Origin: a virus
DNA: 21,020 nucleotides
Direction: 5' to 3' (one strand)
Virus record (IMG/VR): IMGVR_UViG_3300027971_000264
Location: 1 to 21,020 of that record
The notes under the pieces are model-generated. The model ran no database searches, was not told the DNA's origin, and worked only from the letters and a program-made list of their open reading frames with translations. Position numbers and translations under genes: made by a program. Position 1 is the stretch's first letter. Each line of letters starts with the position of its first letter. Below are positions 1 through 5,347 of this stretch, one piece after another.

Positions 1-163
1 TTCCTGATACAACTGTGCCGCTTGCGCCGCCATCAGTTAAAACCATTGTGCCTGCGCTAGTGCTGTTAACGTAAAAACCGATCAGTTGGCATGGGCCTGT
101 CGAAACCGCCCCTGTTGCCGTCATGTTCTTGTAAGCACCGACTTCTGCTACTGGCTGGCTCAT
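1..163 (-). CDS. Small phage protein downstream of terL, 3' end cut by window edge
   Basis: A reading frame starts at the ATG at 163-161, overlapping the terL stop as ATGA, and stays open to the left edge. The visible 54 residues start MSQPVAEVGAYKNM and are rich in Gly, Thr and Ser, with no membrane segment or recognisable motif. The 4-bp overlap implies translation coupled to terL. A small protein at this place, between large terminase and portal, is common in tailed phages and may be a small virion or connector protein, but nothing in the sequence proves this. The frame is clearly coding by its position and coupling; the function is unknown. Confidence 0.65.
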   Translation of the reverse strand, partial: MSQPVAEVGAYKNMTATGAVSTGPCQLIGFYVNSTSAGTMVLTDGGASGTVVSG

Positions 164-1482
164 ATTCTGACCTCTCTAGGTTGTTGCATTTCGTATTCCC
201 ACAATTCATCTAATGTGATGGTCTGCAGGGTTTTGCCTTTAGGTGGCGGCTTATCCCGTTCATCTTGACGGTATGCCACCGCTAACATTCTAAACGCATC
301 TGCGGGGTGAGAACACCAATCATGGCGGGGTGTTTGACGAAAAGTTTTCTTGTCTTCATCGTATTCACGTTGGTATTGGCGCAAAGCTTCTATTCCCTCA
401 TCGCAAATCGGGTCAAAGTAACAGCGGGGCAAAATCATCCTTACGGCTTGAATACCGTCCTGCACACCAATCTCAGGCACGATAGCTAGTTTGCTCATGC
501 CTCCAAGATGCGCCGCCAACTGCTCCACAATGGATTTGCCGCCGCTTGCCAAAGTTTTAGCCCGTGCGTCATGCGGCAAAAAGTGCTTTGTGTACCGATA
601 GCCCTTGTCAACGACCACCCGCGCTATGTCTTCAATACTTGCGCCTGAGACAGCGTAATAGTCCATTACGTGTATCTCGCCTCTAACGACTTGATACCAC
701 CAAATAGCTGTGTCGTCCCTGTAACCCAAGTCCCAGGCGGTAAAAACAGGCATTTCAGGGTCAAATTTAAGCTCACGAATGCGCCCATCATGGTCAACCT
801 GCCGCATTTCTTGACCGTAAAACGCACCCAAGATGGCAGCATCAAAGCTGCATTCGTACTCTTGGTCGTATTGGTCTTGGCTTAGTTGCTGTTGGGCGGC
901 TTGTAATTCTGTGTTTGGCAGAAGTTGGGAAACACTTGCAGGCAAGCGCAACAAAAACCAATCAGGCGTGTTTTGGCTTACACGGTAAATGTCATGGAAT
1001 TGGTTCTTGCCTTTAGGCGTACCACCAAACACAGCCCAACCCAACCTGTCGGACAAAGTGGGGCGAATGACGTTTCCCCAAACGCTAGGCTTGAAGTCGC
1101 CATACTCATCAAGGTAAACGCCGTTGAAGCCCAAACCACGCATAGCGTCTGCGTTGTCTGAGCCAAACAGCATGATCTTTGCACCGTTGATAAGCTCCAC
1201 CGTCAGGTCGGCTTCATTGGTGTTTTTGGTAATTGGTGCTGCGTAGTGCTTTAGGTAGTCCCAGGCTACGCGCTTGGCTTGGCTTCTGAATGGCGCTATG
1301 TAGGCGTATTGGGCAATCCTGTTGCCTTCGGTAATAGCACGCTTGATTAGGTCGTTAATTGCGGCTACGGTTTTGCCTGCCCTTCGATGTGCCACTAAGC
1401 ACGCCCAACGCTCCGTTCTTAGATGAAACGGCATAAATGCGCTTCTAGGCGCATAGGGAATGATTACTTCACGGCTTCCCAC
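160..1482 (-). CDS. terL: Terminase large subunit (packaging ATPase/nuclease)
   Basis: This is the DNA-packaging motor: an N-terminal ATPase pumps DNA into the prohead and a C-terminal RNase H-like nuclease cuts the concatemer. A Walker A motif AHRRAGKT lies at residues 31-38, Walker B VYLDE at 122-126, and a coupling motif GGTPKGK at 153-159. The nuclease half has acidic residues expected at the metal site: D251 in WDLGY, D305 in PHDAR and D395 in HPADAF. At 440 residues it is full length. The chosen start gives the usual lead-in IPYAPR before the ATPase; a later Met at residue 17 would remove this. Its 5' end overlaps the small-subunit gene by 19 bp, and its TGA overlaps the next ATG. The family assignment is firm; the packaging mode (cos or headful) cannot be read from it. 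Confidence 0.96.
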   Translation of the reverse strand: MGSREVIIPYAPRSAFMPFHLRTERWACLVAHRRAGKTVAAINDLIKRAITEGNRIAQYAYIAPFRSQAKRVAWDYLKHYAAPITKNTNEADLTVELINGAKIMLFGSDNADAMRGLGFNGVYLDEYGDFKPSVWGNVIRPTLSDRLGWAVFGGTPKGKNQFHDIYRVSQNTPDWFLLRLPASVSQLLPNTELQAAQQQLSQDQYDQEYECSFDAAILGAFYGQEMRQVDHDGRIRELKFDPEMPVFTAWDLGYRDDTAIWWYQVVRGEIHVMDYYAVSGASIEDIARVVVDKGYRYTKHFLPHDARAKTLASGGKSIVEQLAAHLGGMSKLAIVPEIGVQDGIQAVRMILPRCYFDPICDEGIEALRQYQREYDEDKKTFRQTPRHDWCSHPADAFRMLAVAYRQDERDKPPPKGKTLQTITLDELWEYEMQQPREVRI

Positions 1483-1778
1483 TTAACAACCATTTCTATT
1501 GGGCCTTCGTCTGCGCCTGTGATTTCTGTTCTAGCCAATTTAGGAACATGGTACTCAACTACGCTTTGGAATAGCTCAAAGGCTTTTGCAGGGTTGGGTT
1601 TTATGCCTTCTTTAGGAATGCCCTTTGCAACGCTATCTAGCCATTCTTCTAGTCGGTGCGCGTTACCGTCCACGAACATCGCTATCGCCTCTCTAGCGGC
1701 CGCTGTGACCTTGTTGGGCGTTCCTGATGTGCGCCCTCCTGCTTTCTTCCTACTTTTAACTACTTTAGTTGTTGACAT
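1464..1778 (-). CDS. Putative terminase small subunit
   Basis: This 104-residue protein has a basic N-terminus (KVVKSRKKAGGRTSGTPNK), the GRxxGTPNK-type signature often seen at the start of phage small terminase or terminase-linked DNA-binding proteins, followed by a predicted helix around residues 24-38. It lies directly upstream of terL with a 19-bp overlap, the usual place for the DNA-recognition subunit. The C-terminal half (FELFQSVVEYHVPKLARTE) is also of a type common in these proteins. It is short for a terminase small subunit, and no classical helix-turn-helix can be pointed to with certainty. No clear Shine-Dalgarno precedes the ATG at 1778. The call rests on position and the N-terminal signature. 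Confidence 0.7.
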   Translation of the reverse strand: MSTTKVVKSRKKAGGRTSGTPNKVTAAAREAIAMFVDGNAHRLEEWLDSVAKGIPKEGIKPNPAKAFELFQSVVEYHVPKLARTEITGADEGPIEMVVKWEAVK

Positions 1779-1790
1779 AGTTATTTAGCA

Positions 1791-2573
1791 TTATTTTTTA
1801 TGTACAGCAACTGGAATTTTATCTATTCCAAGTTCCTTTGCTAAATACGCCCGATGTCTACCATCTTCTTTACCTGATGCGTATATATGCAAAGGATCTA
1901 ACTTGCCTCCAGCTTCCACATGGCTTTTCAATGCCGCAATATTGTCCAATGATTCTGCATCAAGTTTTAATGGCCTTACTTGTTGCAAAAATTCATCAGG
2001 GGTCATATATGTTAATTTTCCACCAAATTCTTCATATCTTGTACCAGCGGGGGCTAATGGGTATTGAGTAGGCGGGTTTCCCTCTTTTGTTATGGCAGAC
2101 TTTCCAACATCCTTGATACCCATTCCAACAGGCAAACCCTCTGTGGCTTTAATTGCTTTACCCGCCAACTTAGCGGTTGCTGGAGCCATAAAACCGCCCA
2201 ACTCTTCCATGCCTGCGGTTTCGGGTCTTGCTGCTGTTTTTCTTGGCATCATGCCCAAAATGTCTGTGGTGGTTGGCAATACAGGGGTTGGGTTTACGTT
2301 TACCCCACCCGCACCAAATGCCTTGTTTATGCCCATGCGAGCCAAGCCCTCTAGGTCGCCACCCGCGCCAGGCACTTGCGCCACACCACCTCTTACCAAT
2401 GATTCAAGATTGCTTAACGATCCAGCGCCAATCTCTTTAATCATGCCCAACAAGTCAGATGCCGTTGCTTTCTTGCCGCCTTTTAGCGTTATTAAAGTGT
2501 CAGGCGTGATCGGGCCAGTATCTTGTCCATACCCGCCGCCTAACGCAATTGCTAAATCTCGGTAATCAGCCAT
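1791..2573 (-). CDS. Gly/Ala-rich protein with C-terminal ParB-like domain
   Basis: The protein has about 260 residues. Residues ~1-150 are low-complexity, rich in Gly, Ala, Met and Pro (for example LGGGYGQD near the N-terminus), as in putative phage virion or ejection proteins. The last ~60 residues look like the core of the ParB/Srx fold: LDPLHIYASG, then the GRHRA box, then a helix and IPVAV. In that fold the GRHR region binds nucleotide (CTP in ParB, ATP in sulfiredoxin). I place the start at ATG 2573, seven bases after GGAG, rather than the TTG three bases upstream. It overlaps the glycosyltransferase gene by 8 bp and lies 12 bp before the terS-like gene. It could be a virion-carried effector, a small nuclease or a partition-like protein; the domain is probable, the role unknown. 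Confidence 0.7.
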   Translation of the reverse strand: MADYRDLAIALGGGYGQDTGPITPDTLITLKGGKKATASDLLGMIKEIGAGSLSNLESLVRGGVAQVPGAGGDLEGLARMGINKAFGAGGVNVNPTPVLPTTTDILGMMPRKTAARPETAGMEELGGFMAPATAKLAGKAIKATEGLPVGMGIKDVGKSAITKEGNPPTQYPLAPAGTRYEEFGGKLTYMTPDEFLQQVRPLKLDAESLDNIAALKSHVEAGGKLDPLHIYASGKEDGRHRAYLAKELGIDKIPVAVHKK

Positions 2574-3246
2574 CAACCGTCTCCCGCATTTTAATTAAGC
2601 CGTTAAGCATCCTATTCTTGGTGTTGAACCATTGCTTGCTGAAGTCGCAATTATTGTAGTGGTCGAACTCAGGAATGCCTAAGGTGTAGTGGGCTATCTT
2701 AGCGTTAGGGTTTTGTTCTTCCCCTACCAATACGTTCCATTCTTTCGGTAGTTCACCGATTTGCGTATCGGTAAGCCAACCGAATCGGTGCAGAAATGTG
2801 CCATCGTTTGCGTTTACATATTCAGGTGTCAACACTTTGTTCATTGGGTTGGCGCAATTCCATAGGATTAGGCTTGACCAATTCTTTCTAGGGTAGTTTC
2901 TGTTGGCGGCCTCCATAGCTGTCCCTATGTACTTTTTGGGGTGTTTGGTCACGTAATTGTGCTTGACGACCTGCACGGCTTTTGTGGGGTCGAACAGGTC
3001 ATTCAGGTCTTTAATGTTAGCAAGCATTAACATATCACTTGCATCCATGAAGATAGCTTTGCCTTTGAAGTTTGTGAAGTAAGGCACCAGGAAACGCTGA
3101 TAGATGAATGCGTTTGTACCGTCCCTTTGGCTTCCGTAAAAGGGTGTAATGGCTACAGGCTCTGATGTGCGCTCTATCAGGGATTGGCAAAACACATGGA
3201 AGCCTACGGCCTCTCTTGGGTCGTAGCCTGCAAATATCCGAATCAT
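2566..3246 (-). CDS. GT8-like glycosyltransferase
   Basis: This 226-residue protein resembles nucleotide-sugar glycosyltransferases of the GT-A fold, GT8/glycogenin type. It opens with a first strand and sugar-nucleotide loop (IRIFAGYDPREAVGFHVFC). An acidic metal motif FMDASD lies at residues 66-71, standing in for the DxD, and HYTLG at 186-190 matches the His-Gly metal/phosphate site late in GT8 enzymes. The expected reaction is transfer of a sugar from a nucleotide sugar to an acceptor. In a phage the acceptor could be a virion protein, modified DNA, or host surface glycan; DNA glucosylation has no supporting neighbour here. Its ATG overlaps the stop of the gene before it as ATGA. The family is fairly sure; the acceptor is unknown. 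Confidence 0.8.
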   Translation of the reverse strand: MIRIFAGYDPREAVGFHVFCQSLIERTSEPVAITPFYGSQRDGTNAFIYQRFLVPYFTNFKGKAIFMDASDMLMLANIKDLNDLFDPTKAVQVVKHNYVTKHPKKYIGTAMEAANRNYPRKNWSSLILWNCANPMNKVLTPEYVNANDGTFLHRFGWLTDTQIGELPKEWNVLVGEEQNPNAKIAHYTLGIPEFDHYNNCDFSKQWFNTKNRMLNGLIKMRETVDG

Positions 3247-3620
3247 TTAAGGGTCAGTTTGTATAACGTGCTGTCAATTAGTGCGGCTATTTCGTCAATG
3301 ATGTTCTGCAGTTCGGATTCTTTGGGCATGGCCTTGCGGTTTTTCTCAACGTAATCCTTTAGGCTTTCCAAGTAACGCACGGGGTCTTTGGCATTGTGGA
3401 AGTTTTCGGGAAATGTTTTGATTTTTTCGTAACAGCCTGCGTAGGCTTCGGCAAAATCATCAGTTCGCTCAATGATTTCCTTATAAAACGCGCCCAATGC
3501 CATATGCACGGCAAATGAATCGGTTGCCAAGTGCATGAAATGCGTAATTGTTCCTGAGTGCAGCAATGTGCTGATGAAGTCAGCTACGTCTTTTTGGTTT
3601 GGGTCTTTTTCGTAAGCCAT
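3243..3620 (-). CDS. Ferritin-like/DUF5856-type helical protein
   Basis: The 125-residue product is predicted nearly all helical. The pattern of His and acidic residues in the first half (HFMHLATDSFAVHMALGAFY, then EIIERTDDFAEAYAGCYE) recalls the Dps/ferritin-like small proteins of tailed phages grouped as DUF5856; that placement is from memory. A Dps-like role could be metal or DNA binding, but no full di-iron motif can be proven by eye. It is the first gene of the structural block after the strong hairpin at 3638-3656, with an SD-like AAAGGGATG just before the ATG. It is coupled by ATGA to the glycosyltransferase. The gene is secure; the fold is moderately supported and the function open. 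Confidence 0.65.
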   Translation of the reverse strand: MAYEKDPNQKDVADFISTLLHSGTITHFMHLATDSFAVHMALGAFYKEIIERTDDFAEAYAGCYEKIKTFPENFHNAKDPVRYLESLKDYVEKNRKAMPKESELQNIIDEIAALIDSTLYKLTLK

Positions 3621-3631
3621 AACATCCCTTT

Positions 3632-3656
3632 AAAAATGGGGGGCGTGCTGCCCCCC
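3632..3656 (-). terminator. Intrinsic terminator-like hairpin, minus strand
   Basis: On the minus strand a perfect 7-bp stem GGGGGGC / GCCCCCC (3656-3650 and 3644-3638) encloses a 5-base loop and is followed by ATTTTT (3637-3632), the classic layout of a Rho-independent terminator. It sits after the broken HNH gene and ends the leftward early block. It also lies only ~12 bp upstream of the next start codon, whose SD overlaps its tail, so structural genes to the left need read-through, antitermination or an unseen promoter. The plus strand has no U-tract, so it would act leftward only. Confidence 0.75.
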
Positions 3657-3677
3657 TAAGACAACTGCAACACTATT

Positions 3678-3992
3678 CTACACGGGTAAAGGCACATCAG
3701 CAGGCCATAGCCCACGCTTGCATAGCAAAAATACTGTGGCTCTATGGGCGTTGTTCCACATCACTTGACGTTCTAGCTTGTTTAAATCTTTGCCTTGGTC
3801 TATTTCTTAATGGCAGTTTAGGCAAAGTGCAGCCACCAAGTTGTCGTCAGCCTTTACGCCTTTGCCCTTGCCGTTGCCCCAATTGCTGTGTGCGGCTTGC
3901 ACCATGTGTTCTGTACCGCAATGCTGGCAAGGTAGCTCAGTCACCAGCTTTAGCAGTTTTCGGCTTCGGACGTATTGGTGTTTGGGAATCAT
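3678..3992 (-). pseudogene. HNH-type nuclease gene interrupted by an in-frame TAA
   Basis: From ATG 3992 the frame encodes 61 residues with C22/C25, AAHSN (H35), C57/C60 and H61, the Cys4-His core of a small HNH-type phage nuclease. A TAA at 3809-3807 follows H61 directly. Reading past it in the same frame gives 42 more residues (EIDQGKDLNKLERQ ... RGLWPADVPLPV) and a TAG at 3680-3678. This tail is what I expect after CxxCH in this family, so one codon (probably AAA or GAA changed to TAA) splits a ~104-codon gene. The truncated product keeps the metal ligands but loses the conserved acidic tail and is probably inactive. The ATG follows the homing endonuclease stop directly (TAAATG). Suppression of the stop or a sequencing error are alternatives. 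TAA ends other genes here, so it is not generally reassigned. Confidence 0.8.
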
Positions 3993-4466
3993 TTAGGGCT
4001 TGGCAAAATGCCCATAGAACTTTTCGCAACCTTGCTTGTAAGCCACAACTGCATCTTCAATTTTTTCATAAGAACCCAAAGAAATGTTTTTTCCCATCAC
4101 CATGATGGCGGCTTTCCACTTGTTTTTATAGAAAGCCACACCTTTGTAGCCCGACTTGTTTGTTTTTCTTAATTTTGAATTGTGAACGTTTTGACTTTGA
4201 GTGGCTTCACGCAAATTTTCAATCTTGTTGTTAAGACTGTCGCCATCAGCATGGTCTATGTATTTGGGAATGAAACCATGATGGTACAAAAAAATAATTT
4301 GGTGCAAATAGTATGTTTTGTTTTTTATGTTAATTTTTTTGTATTTTTTCCCATTGCAAACTGTTTCCCAACCAGCAACAGAATTGACTTTTTGACCGCC
4401 TGAACAATGTAATCTGTAAAGATTTCCATCTTCATATCTGTAAATTTTTTTTACATCTTCATTCAT
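3993..4466 (-). CDS. HNH homing endonuclease with AP2 DNA-binding domain
   Basis: The 157-residue product combines an HNH nuclease (H55 in YLHQ, then DHADGDSLNNKIENLR at 71-86, the HNH_3 layout) with a C-terminal AP2-type DNA-binding domain at about 105-150 (SGYKGV, LGSYEKIEDAVVAY). Such free-standing enzymes are mobile: they cut alleles lacking them and are copied in by recombination. I chose ATG 4466, which overlaps the preceding stop by 8 bp, over an in-frame TTG at 4478. Its DNA is visibly more A/T-rich, with long T runs, than its neighbours, which suggests recent transfer. It lies directly before the broken HNH gene with no gap (TAAATG). No intron or intein boundary is apparent. Confidence 0.9.
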   Translation of the reverse strand: MNEDVKKIYRYEDGNLYRLHCSGGQKVNSVAGWETVCNGKKYKKINIKNKTYYLHQIIFLYHHGFIPKYIDHADGDSLNNKIENLREATQSQNVHNSKLRKTNKSGYKGVAFYKNKWKAAIMVMGKNISLGSYEKIEDAVVAYKQGCEKFYGHFAKP

Positions 4467-4785
4467 GACTTCTATCAACCTTTCTGTCTAAAAAGGATTG
4501 TGTTTTCCAAATCTCTACGTCTAGCCTTGCCGCCTCAATTTCCCACCGTAGGGTTTCTTCCTGCTCTATAGCCGCCGCCAAGCCTTTAAGAAGCTGTTGA
4601 TAGCTAGGGTCAGCATAGGCTTCACGCTCTTGTGCGTTGGCGGCTTCATAGCCCATTGTTAGGGCTTCTTTCATAAGCAGGGCTTTCTTGGATTTCCTAA
4701 ATTCTTCAAGATACACCCGTTGCGCTTTGGCTGCGCCGTAGGCGGGGGCTTTGTCCCGAATGTCCTGAGTTTTTTGCTCAATCAT
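4459..4785 (-). CDS. Conserved phage helical protein of the replication region
   Basis: The 108-residue product is charged and mainly helical, with a long potential coiled coil (YLEEFRKSKKALLMKEA and LAAAIEQEETLRWEIEAARL). I recognise the pattern from unannotated proteins that sit beside nuclease and recombination genes in betaproteobacterial phages, but know of no function. It overlaps the VRR-NUC gene by ATGA, so the two are translationally coupled and may act together. The 3' end overlaps the homing endonuclease start by 8 bp (ATGAATGA), which could mean the mobile gene was inserted close to this stop. Confidence 0.75.
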   Translation of the reverse strand: MIEQKTQDIRDKAPAYGAAKAQRVYLEEFRKSKKALLMKEALTMGYEAANAQEREAYADPSYQQLLKGLAAAIEQEETLRWEIEAARLDVEIWKTQSFLDRKVDRSHE

Positions 4786-5066
4786 TTAATCACCCCCAAT
4801 GCTCTTAAAGCCGCTTCAGGCCCGTCAACAACAGAAATGGGGCCTTGCCATGTGCCATGAAATTTGATTTGGTCTTCTGTAAGTTTTTGTCGTGATGGTG
4901 ATTTGTTGCCATCTTTGACTTCCATCAAAAGGTTTACACCCTTGAACGAAACCAAAAGGTCAGGTACGCCTTTGCCAACAGCAGCCAGGGATTGAACCGT
5001 AGCGCCAGCGGCACGTAGAGCCGATACAACCTGGACATGGTTGGCATCAGTCCGTGCCGCCCTCAT
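4782..5066 (-). CDS. VRR-NUC domain nuclease
   Basis: The 94-residue protein is essentially a single VRR-NUC domain of the PD-(D/E)XK superfamily. GKGVPDLLV carries the catalytic Asp, LLMEVKDG the Glu-x-Lys pair, and LTEDQIKFHGTW the Gln-containing helix that follows in this family. Phage stand-alone VRR-NUC proteins are thought to cut branched DNA such as Holliday junctions, which fits its place among replication genes. It begins within the last 20 bp of the DUF7696-like gene and is ATGA-coupled to the next. All core residues are present, so it is probably active. Confidence 0.88.
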   Translation of the reverse strand: MRAARTDANHVQVVSALRAAGATVQSLAAVGKGVPDLLVSFKGVNLLMEVKDGNKSPSRQKLTEDQIKFHGTWQGPISVVDGPEAALRALGVIK

Positions 5067-5253
5067 GCCTCAACCGATTCATTCTGCTCCGCAGGTCGGC
5101 TAATGCCGATTCCCCACGAAATTTGGCTATGTCTGATGACATTTTTTGCCACCAGCTTCGGGCATCGCCCATTTCCATCATCCTTTTTCTGTACCTGCTC
5201 ATCCATTCTCTCGCTTCGCAATCCCTCATGTGTTCTATCTGCTCGTGCGTCAC
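5047..5253 (-). CDS. DUF7696-like small protein, GTG start
   Basis: This 68-residue frame begins at GTG 5253, with GGAG seven bases upstream. The pattern CEAREWMSRYRKR followed by a basic helical tail (ALADLRSRMNRLRHE) resembles small phage proteins of the DUF7696 type, recalled from memory. The region also lies wholly inside the open frame of the preceding gene (5063-5347), so for 191 bp both frames are open. I think this frame is the real one here because of the good SD, the family-like sequence and the close join to the VRR-NUC gene. Function unknown. Confidence 0.65.
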   Translation of the reverse strand: MTHEQIEHMRDCEAREWMSRYRKRMMEMGDARSWWQKMSSDIAKFRGESALADLRSRMNRLRHEGGTD

Positions 5254-5347
5254 CTGTCATCTCCAATGCCTGTAATACGATTTGTGGGGGGTAATTTGTA
5301 CCATCTTTTACCCCGTCAAGGATGGCATGGGCTTGGTAGTAGTTCAT
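5063..5347 (-). CDS. Small phage protein with overlapping C-terminal extension
   Basis: The ATG at 5347 overlaps the methyltransferase stop as ATGA. The first ~33 residues (MNYYQAHAILDGVKDG ... ALEMTGD) look like a small conserved phage protein whose relatives, as I recall, end soon after. Here the frame continues another ~61 residues, through the whole of the GTG-started gene in a different frame, with a composition (charged, QKKDDGNGR) unlike a folded domain. Either the original stop was lost, or this is a true overlap. The N-terminal part is likely real; the extension is doubtful. Confidence 0.5.
   Translation of the reverse strand: MNYYQAHAILDGVKDGTNYPPQIVLQALEMTGDARADRTHEGLRSERMDEQVQKKDDGNGRCPKLVAKNVIRHSQISWGIGISRPAEQNESVEA

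Noticed and set aside
1423-1788. 121-codon plus-strand frame opposite the small terminase gene
   Set aside because: It is antisense to a well-supported gene, with no family signature and no ribosome-binding site in a plus-strand operon.
2092-2565. 157-codon plus-strand frame opposite the ParB-like gene
   Set aside because: Pro/Ala/Leu-rich composition is that expected from the reverse of a Gly/Ala-rich gene; no RBS or neighbours on that strand.
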